DNA of 64,000 nucleotides from Ctenosaura bakeri (GCA_948474755.1 CAOLHI010000357.1:186001-250000); one strand, 5' to 3'; shown: positions 12,567-25,499, counted from the first letter of the stretch. The notes: generated by a model from the sequence alone, not told the origin. Made by a program: numbers and translations.

Positions 12567-15164
12567 CCACAGCAGGTGAGATTGCAAGTATTTTTTGCAT
12601 CTTCTAATGATTTTCTTTTAAAATAGTTTCCCAATTATTTTCTGCATTTTGTCACCATTTTGTGAAAAAGAATTTTGCATTTGGTACATAGTAATTTTTT
12701 GCAGCTACATATTTTGGTCAAAATCTGATGTTTTGCAGAAAAACCAGTAAGATCGGGAAACAAGAAACAGGGCTCATCTTTTTTGCTTTCATTAAGAAGC
12801 AAAAACTATCATTGCAGTTGACCATTTTTTCCTATAGGGTGCTTTAATGTGTTGAGACAACCCTTCTCACTGAGGGACAAGAATAATGTGTGAATCTTCT
12901 TTACAACTGTAACAAGCATCAGAATATAGTAACAAACTATTCCTGGGTTGTATTACATCAGTTCCAGATGGAAGGGTACATATTTGAATGTTCCCACCAG
13001 GGTGAGATCCACCTGGCATATAAAAAACTCACATATAAAGGAGAAGTGTTTACTCTCATCCTTTTGCTTTCCACTCCCCCCCTCAATGTAGGACTGTTCT
13101 AATATGCAACCCCTTCTCATCTGCAGCCTGAAATATTATATCTCTGAAAGAAGTCTTTACTAGACACTTCTGTTCAACTTATTCTGAGTTTCTCATGCAC
13201 CAGTTACAAGAGAGACAACTGAACAGTCAACTATAGAGATTCTGGAACAATGCATCAGTGGAGAAACTGTTCAACACACCACATCAGTTAGCAAGAAAAT
13301 AAAAGACTTATTCTTAGTTGCAATTTCCTTAAAGCCTTTTGGAAGGTCATTTTAGGAACGCTGTCTTTAATGATAGCTAGGCACTTAACTGAATAATTTG
13401 TTAAAGCATAGACTGAATTTCTAATCCCTTTTTTCTGGATTCAGTCCAAAAATATGATACTACCACTACGATGTAGTCTCCATTTACGGCAATAGACTCC
13501 AAACAATAATAGTTGTAAACAAGGGGACCTGGTAAATCTTAGTGACCAAAAGATTAAATTATAAACAAACAGGGAAAAAATTAGTTGTCTTCAAACAAAC
13601 TACTCAACTTTAGGTTTTCCCCAATGCCACAACATTACTTCTTATAGCAACAAACGCAGGTAACAGATGCCAACAGGACAGTGGTCAAAAATGGAGCCAT
13701 TGAGGAACAAAGGAAAGGTGTTAACATACTCAATAGAATCTCAAGGTCTAAAGAAATACACCTAGAGGATCACCCCCACCTCCTGCAAAGTAAACAGCTC
13801 AAGGCCAACTGAGCATGTACAGTAGCAATGTGTCATGGACTGTCACCTGGAAAACAAAGGAAAGAGAGAATGTTTGCCAGTTAGCTAAATTCCTGAACAA
13901 GAAAAGAGCTCTTTTTTAGGAAATGAGATCACTTTACACCACTTTAGTGAATGCAGATGAATTACAGCACTGACATCCATCTGTTAAGATCCTATTGGTA
14001 GTCACCACCCACTGCTGAGAGAAGGATGTTTCTATGTACATTGCCAGTATTTCACCACTCTCAACCAATATATGTGCAATACCTCCTCCTTAGGAACTAT
14101 AGTTAAGGTAAGACCAGTCCCCCTTGATAAAAATTCCTTATTCCAATTCTACTATTAGCATAAAATATGAACTCTATTTTTTCTAGTGGTCTCTTATCCT
14201 TTCTGGTAGCTCAGTTTAGATACTCAACAAAGCAATTCAGAGATTTCAATAATTAAAACAAAAGGATAGTAGATTTGTTTAAAATGTGAGCTATATAATT
14301 TTAACAAAATTTTTAAAAGATTACGATACTTTAAGGTTCTAATTGACTTCTACTTATATGTATGGCAGTGCTGACATAAATGAAAAATGATTTGAAGTTC
14401 ACAACTACAACATCAGCAACAAGAACAACAACAAGCTTTCTCTACTCAAAGCACTGAGTAAAAGATAAGAAGGTAAACAATATTTGCATTTTCCCATCCT
14501 CAGTGAGACAGAGTGAAATGATGAGGCACCTGGTCAAGAAAATTTTCATCAAATCCAAGATTTTATCCTTGAGTGAGAGTGAAAAGATCAGCAACTATCT
14601 CTCCCCTAGTTCTCAGAGTTTCCACACACACATGCACACATACATTTTTTTGCAAAAGATATCTTTCAGCAAAGAAAATGCTAAAAAAATTTTTTTTTAC
14701 AAAGAAGTCTCAAAATGTAAATTTTTGGGAAATATTTGTGCAATTACCTTTTACTTTTTTCAAGTAATCACAATTTCTTCAAGTCTATTTCTTCAAGTCT
14801 ATTTTAAAAGATTCTTGTAGAGATTATAACAAGATAATATATGTGAAGTTCTCTGAATGCTCAAAAGTGCTATCAAATTCTAAGTATGGTTTTGTAGAAA
14901 AGTAAGGAAAATAAAAATGAAAAGTTCCATGTAAATGTCACATCTAATAACTGACATACGGATTTCTTACAAACACTCTTTTTAGTGCATTGGCCAATAA
15001 TTTGCCTCCTTCTACACTAGAAGAGTTTTAATTGCATTACTGCTCTGATACACTGGTAGAGAAGTATTCTCCATTTATTCCCATATGTTTGTTTGCTTAT
15101 ATAAAGCATTCATAGCCCACCAAAACACCAGAAAAAAAGATCAAATCATCCACAGTAGAACCCA
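12567..15164. other. no gene recognised
   Basis: No exon or complete element is recognised. Several A- and T-rich stretches resemble one another loosely (around 12600-12740 and 14640-14760) but not enough to define a family. Confidence 0.4.
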
Positions 15165-15179
15165 TGGAAACAGCAAATT
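15165..15179. repeat. L1 target-site duplication, left copy
   Basis: TGGAAACAGCAAATT here is repeated exactly at 16682-16696. The two copies bracket the L1 fragment, as expected for target-primed reverse transcription. Confidence 0.92.
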
Positions 15180-16681
15180 TATTTATTCATTTTATTAGTT
15201 TTAATATTATATACAATTAAAAGAAAGAAAAAGAGAAAAAGAAACAATAAAAAGAAAATAAAAAATATGCATAATTTGTACAGTAAGCATACAGAGTTAT
15301 TTGCAAGTGTTACCGTTTATCCCCCATGTTTATATAGGTAACGCTTTATCCAATGTCAATATCCTATATTCTTTACATTCTATGCATTATAGATTGTATG
15401 TATATTAAATGTACTTTGTAGGTATGTACAATATACATTATACAAATATACCTTATATATCTATCACATTTATATTGTACAATTATTATATATCAGAATT
15501 ATGTGTTCTTCTAATCAAATAAATTATCATCTCTGTTATATTAAGTTATGTTACTTTTTTCACATTCAAGATTCCTCTGCTTTCCCTTATTTTCATTAGT
15601 TAAATAACTCTTTCCTTAATTATGAAATAAAATTCTGGTTTACTTCCTGCCTGCCTTTTTTAGGTTTATTCAATACACAGTTAGAGATGCCTCTGTAAAT
15701 TCAAAAACATTTTGTATAGTTCTTTCTATCTTAATTTAACATTATGATATCTTAATTTAACATTATGATAGTCTACCTATATGTTATTTTTATAAATCAC
15801 ATTACCCCATCTAATGAGAGTATACAGTAATGACACTGATCTGCTGTAGTTTTCCAAGTCGCTTTCAACCGTTGTTAATTTCAATTTATAATAATGTCTC
15901 CAAATTCACTTTTTTAATATGTTGTCATCAGATTCCATTCTGTTACATTTACTTCCTTTTTAGCTTCCATAAGAGATTTTGATAGCTTATCACATTCTTT
16001 CATCTCCATAAGCTTCAAGATCCATTCATCAGGTTCTAGAGTTTGATGACTTTTCCAGTGCTTTGCGTGAACAATTCTAGCAAAGGTAATCATGTAAAGT
16101 TTTATTTTCCATTGGTTTTTTATATTTAATTGATCTATGTTAGGAATGATATTTAATAGGAAAAGTTCGGGAGAGAGTGGTATGTTAACTTCCAACATGT
16201 CTGACATAATTTTATTGATGTTCTTTCAAAATCTTTTTGCTTTTGGACATGTCCACCACATGTGATAAAATGTTCCTTCTTCTTCTGTATACTTCCAGCA
16301 TTCTTTTCATCCTATTTTGTACATCTTACCTAATTTAGATTGGCTTAGATACCACCTGTGGAACATTTTCAGATAATTTTCTTTTAGATTTTGGGATAGT
16401 GTGAATTTTTGTGATCTCCTCCAGCTTCTTTCTCAATCTTCCAGATATATGGTCTTACCAATGTTGCATGCTCATTTGATCATCACATCTTTTGTCGTTT
16501 CTGTTTCCATTTCTCTGTTTAGTAAAAATTTGTAGATTTGTGATGTCAAATGGGTTGGTTTGTCAAAAACAGCAATTTCAAATTCATTTTTCTCTGATTT
16601 AGGTAGGAATCCCTCAAGTTTCAGATCCATTTTGAATCTTTCTTTAAGTTGCATATATAAAAACCATTGACTAGGGAGCCC
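15180..16681 (-). mobile_element. 5'-truncated L1 retrotransposon, 3' end
   Basis: A minus-strand insertion of about 1.5 kb. Its A-rich 3' terminus lies at 15180-15200 and its 3' untranslated region runs to about 15910. The remainder encodes the C-terminal part of L1 ORF2. The 15-bp duplications at 15165-15179 and 16682-16696 fix both ends. The copy is 5'-truncated within ORF2, the usual outcome of L1 integration. ORF2 is broken by frameshifts and stops, so the copy is dead. Confidence 0.9.
15914..16680 (-). pseudogene. L1 ORF2 C-terminal remnant
   Basis: In three frames the minus strand encodes L1 ORF2 C-terminal sequence. The upstream piece has KKNEFEIAVFD-like text with FEIAVFDKPTHLTSQIYKFL, matching the segment before the Cys-rich tail. 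The downstream piece has LSPELFLLNIIPNI and LYMITFARIVHAKHW, the extreme C-terminus. Endonuclease and reverse transcriptase domains are absent because of 5' truncation. At least one frameshift separates the pieces. Confidence 0.85.
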
Positions 16682-16696
16682 TGGAAACAGCAAATT
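16682..16696. repeat. L1 target-site duplication, right copy
   Basis: Exact second copy of TGGAAACAGCAAATT, marking the 5' breakpoint of the L1 insertion. Confidence 0.92.
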
Positions 16697-17083
16697 CAAA
16701 CATCAAAGAAGACACAATCCATCACTTACAATCAACAACTGCAATAAGGCAACTGTTTCCCAAAGGCTAAGGCAGCTAAAGACATTTAAGTTGCTACCTG
16801 AAAGGTAGAAAAAGATGGCCAAATAAATGGTTCACCATTTTACTAAGCATGGCACTAATCCATACTCTAGAAGGCCCTATTCTTTACTATCATTTGCCTG
16901 ATTTCTAACTGAGGAAGACCACAGATTAAGATTTTAATAGCGATAGACCTCTTTAATGAATGTGAAGGTCTATTGCTGCACAATACTTACCTTGAATAAG
17001 GTAATTCCTAAGGTATTTCTAACAAGTATTTCCCATGAGAAAATAAAATCCTGAGCAACGTCAGGTAAATATGCTAGTATTCA

Positions 17084-17310
17084 CAAATAAGTTGGACTTC
17101 ATGTATAAGTCAATGACAGTTTTGGGGGCCAAAATTATGGATTTTGATATGACCCATGGATAAGTTGAGGGTCATTCCACAGAGAGAGGAAAGTGCCAGC
17201 GCTGTCTCAGGAGAACGACTTCTCTTACATTGTATCTTATATTGTACTTACATTGACTCGTGGATAAGTCAACCCAGATTTTTTTGTATCAGTTTTTTGA
17301 CTAAAATTTT
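17084..17310 (+). repeat. GGATAAGTTGAGG repeat, copy 1
   Basis: It contains GTATAAGTCAATGACAGTTT, GGGGGCCAAAATTATGGA, GGATAAGTTGAGGGTCA and a later TCGTGGATAAGTCAACCC. A related stretch in the same orientation lies at 18495-18610. Class unknown, non-coding. Confidence 0.55.
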
Positions 17311-17373
17311 ATACTTATAATACCAGTATATAAAGTAAATGAATTTCAACAAGAATAAATGTTAGGGCAAGAA

Positions 17374-17402
17374 TATATACATATATATATATATATATAT
17401 AC
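17374..17402. repeat. AT dinucleotide microsatellite
   Basis: A run of AT units directly abutting the 5' edge of the CR1 fragment. Confidence 0.85.
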
Positions 17403-18405
17403 ATGGGCAAAAAAAATGAAATGCATAAATATAAGATGGGAGACACCTGGCCCAGTAACAGCACAGATAAAAATGATCTAGGAGTCTTAATAGACCACAA
17501 GCTAAACATAAGTCAACAGAGTGATGCAACACCCAAAAAACCCCCAGTGCAATTCCAGGCTGCCATCAACAGGAGTCTAGTGCCCAGATCTGGAATATGA
17601 TACTATTCTGCGTATTACAATACAAGAAAAATATTGACAAGCTGGAACATGTCCAGTTGAGGGTATCCAAGACAGCAACAGGTTTGAGGAACAGTGTTGG
17701 GAGTCTGGCATGTTTAGTTTGGAGAAGTAATAGTAGTAATAATTCAATTATATCCCCCTCTTTTCCCAATATTGGAAATCAAGATAGTTTCTAAAACTAA
17801 CAAATACAATACAGATTAAAACAAATACTGATTGAGATACATACAAAACATTGAAAAACCCCGTTATATTAGAATGCAATTAAAACTGTTTAAAAAATTG
17901 TAATCAGTCAGACAACACAGCATGAAAAACCCAATGCAGTAAGTTCCTAAAAGCCTGTCAGAATAGAGATGTTTCACTTGCTTTAGAAGGCTAGCAAATG
18001 AGAAGCCATCTTAGCTTCCTTAGAGAGGGAATTCTAAAGTCTGGGAGCAGAGAAGAGAAAATTGAGAGGTAAGATGATAGCTATCTTTAAATATCTGAAG
18101 GGATGTCATATAGGAATTGGAGCAAGTTTCTTTTCTGTTGTTCCAAAACCTAAGACATGAACCAAAGAATATAGACTGCAAGAAAAGAGATCCCACCTAA
18201 ATATTTTGAGGAGTTTCCTGATAATAAATGCCAGTCAACAGTGAGATGTACTACTTCCAAAAGTGCTAGGCTCTCCTTTGCTAGAAGTCTTTAAACAGAG
18301 GTTGGATGGCCATCTCTCAGGACTGCTTTAGATATTTATTCCTACATAGCAGGAAGTTGGACTGGATAGTTCTGAGAATCTCTTTCAACTCTATGGTGCA
18401 ATGAA
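17403..18405 (+). mobile_element. decayed CR1 LINE 3' fragment with nested insertion
   Basis: The plus strand encodes the C-terminal part of CR1 ORF2. MGDTWPSNSTDKNDLGVLID and DHKLNISQQSDA align directly with the intact CR1 at 51218-54091. After about 17727 the CR1 text stops and resumes near 18055 with KLRGKMIAIFKYLKG-like codons, so about 330 bp is inserted. The fragment then runs through the CR1 3' untranslated region to the CAACTCTATGGTGCAATGA end. Internal deletions and stops make it inactive and much older than the copy at 51-54 kb. Confidence 0.85.
17728..18054 (-). mobile_element. LINE or SINE tail nested in CR1
   Basis: This block interrupts the CR1 reading frame. GAGAAG occurs on both sides, a possible 6-bp duplication. 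In reverse complement it ends with GGGGGATATAATTGAATTATT and an ATT-rich run, like the 3' tail of an L2-like LINE. Being nested, it is younger than the CR1 fragment. Confidence 0.65.
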
Positions 18406-18494
18406 GCATAGCACCCTCCCATATTTGTTATGATTATCACCCATGAACATGGGTTGACTGAACAAGGCACTTGTGGTAAATATTTGGGAAGCAT

Positions 18495-18610
18495 ACCATG
18501 TATACCAACTATAAGTAGATCTTGTGGATAAGTTGAGAGCAAGTCTGGGGCCCAAAGTTATGGAATTTGCTGTGACCTCTGGTTAAGTTGAGGGTAAAAC
18601 TGAGGGACAT
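18495..18610 (+). repeat. GGATAAGTTGAGG repeat, copy 2
   Basis: TCTTGTGGATAAGTTGAGAG, GGGGCCCAAAGTTATGGAAT and GGTTAAGTTGAGGGT parallel the copy at 17084-17310. No coding potential. Confidence 0.5.
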
Positions 18611-19235
18611 ATGACAAAGGACGTAAAGGATGACACAAAGAAAATGGCAACTACATTAAAAGAGTCAATAACTGCTGAAAAATAGCTAGTCATTTTAAAG
18701 GCCATGTCAGTCTATACAGCGAAGGCAATAATGAGTCTTGTGACACCCTGAGTACACATTTTAAACATCTCTTTGAGATAAGATAGACAGAAAATTCAGT
18801 CCAATATCACTGAAACCAAATCAAGTCACCAGTAGCACTAACTGTGTAGAAAGTTTCAATAGTGCTGGCACTAAATACATGTTCAACAGCATTAGTCATT
18901 GCTGCTGCTTAAACAAATACAAATACAAAGTTCTGTGTTGAGTCGTGGAATCTCAAGAGATACTTGCTTTACTATATTAATCACTTCACAGTTGCAGAAG
19001 AATTCTGTTGGGCATATATTCAAATTTACTTGGTAAATATGTTGAAAGGAAGTACTGGGATCTGAGCTGCTTTAGGTCTGATTCTCATTTCTACTTTGCC
19101 CATGACTACCCACTTTCTTCTTATTTCCCTATTTCTTATGTGATTGTATTTCCCACAAACATAAACAAGGAAATTCATCCTGGAAAAACTCATCTCAGGA
19201 AAAGAGAATGCTTGCATGACCACAAATACTGATCT

Positions 19236-19560
19236 TTGTTTCTTTATTTATGTATTTACTTATCTCACTCGTGTCATTTGTAATCTGGTGCTCTTCATGG
19301 GACATACCCAAGAAAGGTTGAAATTTCTAATATAATTTTCAGACAAGAAACACAGCAATACAATAAATAAAAGAGCATAAGACCAACCAGCCCCAGGTAC
19401 ACAAAACCATAAACAGTCATTTTAAAAAAGAAACATTTTTACAGACTGCCTGAAACTGCCCAGAAATTAAGCCAACTGGGCCTCTGTGGGAAAAAGTTCC
19501 ACACCTGAAGCACAGTTACAGAATGGCTCATGCTCCACAGCTCATAACATCTCCCAAAGC
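19236..19560 (-). mobile_element. LINE-derived tail (L2-like)
   Basis: The left edge is TTTATTTATGTATTTACTTAT, an A-rich tail in reverse complement. Text such as GGGCCTCTGTGGGAAAAAG and GTTCCACACC matches an L2-like squamate repeat as I remember it. No frame survives. Confidence 0.4.
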
Positions 19561-20081
19561 ATGTGTAATGTTATCAGAAACATAATGAAGACGCTCAGCC
19601 TATTTCTTCCTGTTCCTATTCCCAAAGTTTCCTGAAGGTGCTTAATTAAATCAGAATGTTTCAGGTTTTTAACTAGGTGTAAAGCTTTTCCTCTAGAAAG
19701 TGTGAGTTTTGGCTGTCATTATTAAGGGAAACTGTTAACAGTTTAACATGACAGAATTTGTAACAGCTACAGCAGAAATAGTTATTCTTCTGTGGTGGTA
19801 GTGGTACTCTCCTTTTGTGATAGGAAAAGGAGGTGATTCAGCTTCAGTTAACGATGGTCCCTAAAAGGAAGTAAGCAAAACACCTATGGAAAACAGCAGG
19901 AAAGGGGGGAAATCTCAACATCAACCAAAAAGTGAATATGATAATAAATAATATTGTGAAAAATATACAGAACACAGATAACCAAAGTCTTTAAAGACAA
20001 TTAAATATGGCCAATAACTAATCATGTAATACAATATAAAATAGTTTGTCAAAGTTTGGAAGTGAGTAATCACAAATACAT
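19561..20081. other. no gene recognised
   Basis: Unassigned AT-rich DNA. Confidence 0.4.
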
Positions 20082-20272
20082 TGTTACTGTGTGCCTCCAA
20101 GTCCTTTTCAACTTATGTTGACCCTAAGGCAAACCTATCACAGGGTTTTCTGGGGGCTGAGAGTGTGACTTGTCCAAGGTCACCCAGTGAGTTTCTTTGG
20201 CTGAGCTGGAAATTGAACACTGGTCTCCAGGATCATAATCCAACACTCAAACCAGTACACCACTCTGGCTGC
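20082..20272 (-). mobile_element. tRNA-derived SINE with BovB-like tail, copy 1
   Basis: On the minus strand the head reads GCCAGAGTGGTGTACTGG, resembling a tRNA A box region, with a decayed B box (CAGTGTTCAATTTCC). A CORE-like segment follows (CTGGGTGACCTTGGACAAGT). The tail has TTAGGGTCAACATAAGTTG and GACTTGGAGGCACACAGTAA. The same tail occurs at 43849-44060 and 60963-61122, and in decayed form at the 3' end of the BovB fragment near 59911-59940. Transcription of the parent family would be by RNA polymerase III. Confidence 0.85.
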
Positions 20273-20355
20273 CTATAGAATAATATAAACACTAATAAAC
20301 TTCAAAAAGCAGAACCACACCAAACACTGTAACTAAGTATAACAAATATGTATAA

Positions 20356-20396
20356 ACACACACACACACACACACACACATACATACATACAATAA
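20356..20396. repeat. compound CA / TACA microsatellite
   Basis: CA units followed by TACA units on the plus strand. Confidence 0.9.
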
Positions 20397-21540
20397 ACAT
20401 ATATATGACTTAAAAGAAGTTAAGAACCTATAATTAAAATGTACCATTTTGAGGTGGCATATGAGACAACCCCTTTTTGTCACCACTGGCTTCTTAAGTA
20501 TGATTTTTAGTGACCTAAAATTCCTATAACACTGTAGGAGGGAAGGAGAAAAACCAAGACGGAGATGAGATGAAATGGAATGTCTCAGAAGAAGCCATGG
20601 CTGGTAGCCACAATGAACAGAAGCATTCTGGGCTTCTTGTGTCTTTAAGGGATTGAAATGTGACTCTCTGCTTCACATCACCTAAATTCTCAGTGCAATT
20701 TTTAGCCAAGAAAGACTGAAAGAAGTCTGGTCTTTGATTTTTAAATCCTAAAGAGATTTTCCCCCCTCCATGAGTCCATCACCCCAAATTGTGCAGTCTA
20801 GACAGCTATTTATTTTTTGGAACACCTGTAATTGATGGATTTATAGTACTTTGCCGTTTATTACTTTCTATTTTATTCCAAATTGTAGACACATGACCAA
20901 TTTAAATGTCCCTACCATTGACTAGACCTTTTCAGTGTTACTGTGTAGCTCAGAACTGACCTCAGTTTAATCAAGCATATCCTTTACTTTATGCTTCAGT
21001 AAAATATACAGAAAAGGAAAACAAGAGGAAGTGGGGACTGCAAAAAACAACAACAACCCTAAATTCAAATATACTTGGTGGCTGACACATTACTGCAGCA
21101 TTCCAATGGTTTAGACATTGCAGAAAGCAAAATTCAGACTCAATCTTATTTCTAAAAGGACTGTATTTCTCTTTTACTTCTGTTCACCCTTCTCTCTAAC
21201 AAGTCAATAACCTGTTGCTCAGGAAAACTGCAGGATGGTAATTGAAAACAGGGGCTTGTCCATGACAGGAAATCAGCCCAGTTTTGATGTCTTTTGCAGC
21301 TCTCAGCCAATAATTCAGGACATCAGAAGGCTTGGAAAATGAATATAAGAGATGACAATCTCTGAACGGAATATGGTGAATGTGCTTATCTCGACTGCCT
21401 TCATGCTGAATAGCTTCACCAGGAGTGATAACCCCTGATTAAAAAACACAGCTATTTCCTGACTCTGGATTTCACTAGGTTCCCCTGACAACATAAGTTA
21501 AAAAGAAAGGTCACATAATACTTTCTGACAGGAAACAAGG
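20397..21540. other. no gene recognised
   Basis: No feature supported. Confidence 0.4.
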
Positions 21541-21665
21541 ACAGCATAAGAACACAACCCTCTCACTGGGTCAAATCTGCCAGAGGTCCACCTGGTCCAG
21601 CATCCTGTTTCTTAGAAGGCTAGTTCCAGATGCTTCCAAGGAAATGCATATGAACACAGACCATT
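21541..21665 (+). repeat. interspersed repeat, GGTCCACCTGGTCCAGCATC family
   Basis: It contains CATAAGAACACAACC, then GGTCCACCTGGTCCAGCATC and CTGTTTCTTAGAAGGC, in the order of a repeat I remember as frequent in squamates. A weaker copy is at 45110-45290. Class not assigned. Confidence 0.55.
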
Positions 21666-23117
21666 CACATATTTTTTTTCTGCCAGTCACTAAGCTATCT
21701 AGAGCATACTCTTCTCAAGATGACGATGCCCCCAGCCACTTATGGCTATTTCCAAGCATCTTTCACACATAGTTTCAGCAATTGTATTTCCAGTTAACTT
21801 ATATATTTAGAGTCCATTGGGTTCCTTGAGACTGTGCAGTTGCATGTCATACATGGATTCTAGAAATCAAAGCATGATTGGAAGACCTGGCTCTCGGATG
21901 GTACAGTTAATGGCTCCCAGACCATCTTATCTACTCTCATGATTTCAGCTATTCGGAATTGGTGGTTGTTGATTGCCTTTGTAGTTTACCACACTGCCCA
22001 GTGAGCCATCAAATGAGATTACCAAAATAGCAACCAAGGAACAGAATATAACAGTGATAAACTATTCTGCTAAAATACTTGGGACATTTAAATTAATAAC
22101 ATAAAAATCCACTGGAAAACCATTTTAAAAGGCTGGCATTAAAAAAGACAGCCTTCTTCAAAGAACACCAGGGAAAGCTAGGTTATCACAAAAGGACTGT
22201 CCTCTTGCTACTGTCAGTTGGACGCACACACTGTGAGGTTACCAGCTGTTTCTTTTAGTGAAGGAGAGTGTAAAAAATTCCCATCTTAATTAGTACAATT
22301 CATCAGGCTATAGCACCCATATATGCAAAAGGACATGCAGCTGTTGTGAAAAAGTTTGAAGACAGGGGTGGCAACTCCAAGAGGAAAAGGTGTGTTTCTG
22401 TATTCCAGTTTTGAAGAGGCACAGAAGAGACATGTATTCACTTATTATTAGGTAGGTGGACAGGAGAGCAAGTGGACACGTCTAACACAATTCTATACTG
22501 TGTCACACAAAACACCAGAGAGTACAACTCAGCTTTTGGGTTGTCAGCTGCAAAGCAGGTAGGAAGAAAGAGCCATGGCCTATCAGCAGGAATGTCATTT
22601 CAGATTATTCATTTTAAATTTAATTTAGTCTGGAGGAGGATAAATATCAGCTTGCGAGCAACATTCTGAGACCTCCTTGTCGCTAAGATGAAGAGAGAAC
22701 TTCAAAAAAGTTAGCAATTTTCAAGAACATTTATTATAATTGGAGGGACTTGTGACTCAGTATTAGATCACATTTTGCATGAAGAACATCTCAAATTCAA
22801 TCTTCTTTATTTCCAGATGGGACTAGAAAAAGCCTCTGTCTGAAAACTTGGATAACCACAGCCCATTGGTACAGACAATTCTGAACTGGATAGGCCAAGA
22901 ATCTTAGCTGGTACAAAGAAAGCTTCCTTTGTTTGTTTTATACTTAATGTCAAAGGCAATTTTATCAATATTCATCTAATAAACACCCTTTTTTAACTGA
23001 AATTTATAATATTGTAAATTTGTAACTATAAACATTTTTGTAAAATATGTAATTTCCTATGCATACGTAGCAGATAAGTATAAAAAACACTATGTGACAA
23101 TCGCTTTTAGACTACTT
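21666..23117. other. no gene recognised
   Basis: No feature supported. Open frames are short and featureless. Confidence 0.4.
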
Positions 23118-23250
23118 TATTAAATTAAATAATTAAACTTATTAAATTATTTATTTTATTTTAATTAATTTAATGAAATTTATTTAATTAAATTATTTAT
23201 TCACATAAAATTTATTAAAGTATTAAATTTATTAAACTAAATTACTTTAT
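23118..23250. repeat. AT-only tract with TTAAAT/ATTTAA palindromes
   Basis: About 130 bp composed almost only of A and T, with interleaved TTAATTTAAT and TTTAATTAAA motifs that can fold on themselves. Such tracts are prone to cruciform formation and slippage. No coding content. Confidence 0.8.
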
Positions 23251-23689
23251 TGTTTCCTTTTTACATGAGATATTCTCATCAGAGTTTTGTTTTGTTTTGT
23301 GGCTTGAGATTTTGAGAATCCTACCTCAAGACAAGCACAGAAAAGGAATGTGAAATATATTGAAAACAATGGTATCTTATCCTTGTTAATTACCTCAACA
23401 TACAGTGGTTATAGCTCTTACAAAATCCCAGTGGTATCAGCCTATGCTTTCTGCAGTGGCAGCACATATTGAATTCACTACCCCATCAAAGACTGCAAAT
23501 GTCACCATTTCTGAGGTATGGCCAGAAACCAATTCATTCTCAGTTCAGTATCAGGTGAAAGAATATTATGAGTAAGTCAAAATGGGCTAGCCTGGCTAGC
23601 ACTAAATTCACATAAGGCATAGTTCCTTTAAGGTCTTTATTACATCAGAATGAAGATCAGGCCCACAACAGCAGTGCATGTATCACGGG

Positions 23690-23806
23690 TGGGAACCATG
23701 TGGCACTCCAGATGTTGTTGAACTGCAGCTTCCAGCATTTCTCACCATCTGCTGTGCTGCTGGAAATTGCCATTCAACAATATGGTGGGGGGGACAAATC
23801 CTAGCC
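23690..23806 (+). mobile_element. CCAGATGTTGTTG-type MITE
   Basis: The left part has GGCACTCCAGATGTTGTTG and the right part an inverted match, ATTCAACAATATGGTGG. This is the TACAACTCCCAT element class seen again at 41848-41985, 43335-43460 and 48033-48110. Non-coding and diverged. A hAT-type origin is likely but not shown here. Confidence 0.6.
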
Positions 23807-25197
23807 TCCAGGTCTGTTCTATTATAACTAAGGCATAGTTTTTCATTGTTGAGAACCATTTTTGAGTTTAAATTTGTAACTAGGTATTAAGTCAGAGTAG
23901 ATTAAATATATGTATCTGTGGCATCTTTGAGAAATACATAGTTGTTATAGGCTTGATCATATTTTCAGGAACGTGATACTAGTTATACACAAACTTTACA
24001 ATTACTTGATAGTTATTTTCCTTCCATTCCTTCATCAATTATCATATGGAAGGACTAGCAATTTCTGACACTTATTCAACTGTTCAGTTTAAAGAAGACA
24101 AAATAATATAAATCTGTATGTAAGTATTGAGTAAGCGTACTCATAATGTATAAGCGTACTTATAATAATAATAAAAAACTGGGGACAAAACAATTACTTG
24201 ACAGGCATTTTAAACCAATTTCTTATAGCAATCTGATATGATTGCTGAACAACGTTTGAAGAACAGATGTATAGGAATAATTTTTTTTGTTAAGTTTTAA
24301 CAAATTAAGGAATAACTTTTTCTTCTAAAAAAACAGAAAACAAGTTGTGAAGACCAATTATATTCTATTAAACTCTTTTTCAACCAAAACTTCACCTTAT
24401 AATTAGCAACTCCAATGGAAAAAAATGTGGGATGATATTACTGGATAACCATCTGTAGTTAGACAAGGAAAATGCCTTTTGCTTTTTACAGCCCCATAGC
24501 TAAAATATCAAATTGGCATGTGGCTTTTTGAAGCTGCAGTCAGCAACATATAGACTTGAAGTATGATTATCTAGAGAAAATTGTTCTTATATTTACTCCT
24601 AAAATCTTACAGCCAGAAAAGTCAAAAAGCATCCCTTTCAATGTAGATATGACTTCCTCTAATACAGTGCTAGTTTACAGAATTTCATCTCACCATGCTC
24701 ATTGAGATCAACTTGATCAAACCAAAAATACCATAGTTGTGAGATTCTCACATCTCAGCCAGAAAAAGCCTAGGGGAGGCATCCATCTCAGCATATCTTT
24801 GAGCCATAAAGGCTATGAACATAAAAATATCTTTCTATACTATACTACAGAGTTGGAATGTGAAAGGTAGTTATTAGCAACTTATGACAACTTTGATTGA
24901 TTAGAAACAGTATCAGCAATTCTCAAGATGGCAATTGCCATACATCAGAGTGTACCTCTGCCGTGTAGGAGTATTGTGAACAGCTGTTATGTCATCTGTC
25001 ATGTTGATATCTCTAGGACCATCCATGGTAGACATCACAAGTGCATCAAATAAAGAGACAGAAGATAACAATGTGGTAACATTAGAAGGATTCAGCATTG
25101 CTTTTAAAGGGAAGCAAATCGGAACACAAGCTAAAGAGGGTTAAAACTTATAAATGCAATAAGGATAACCCCAGCCACTTTCTCCTTCTGCATTTTA
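23807..25197. other. no gene recognised
   Basis: No feature supported. Confidence 0.4.
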
Positions 25198-25290
25198 CAT
25201 AATTGTTTATTACTAAATTTATATCCCATTCTGCACAGAGCAGCCTACAATGGTTGTTTCTAAAAATAAATAACTTTATCCCCTTAGGGT
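25198..25290 (-). repeat. LINE 3'-end scrap
   Basis: ATTACTAAATTTATATCCCA and GAGCAGCCTACAATGG correspond, in reverse complement, to the common TTGTAGGCTGC...GGGATATAAAT ending of L2/CR1-like tails. Confidence 0.45.
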
Positions 25291-25499
25291 TCACACTCTC
25301 CTGTTAAATGTTGCACGGAATGTTTCACATTGCGTGGCCGTATTATAACTAAAATGTGTTCATGCCCAAGGCACACATCCTGACTGACTGACCTGCACTG
25401 ATAACATTGCTATACTTATTCTAAAATATATGTAAACTTAGTCACAACAAACATTTGTCTTTTGTGCTGATTTGCAGCACAGGCCTATGCATTAGAATG

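Noticed and set aside
20082..20272. Possible tRNA gene on the minus strand
   Set aside because: A and B box-like text is present but no cloverleaf can be folded, and the head leads into a SINE body.
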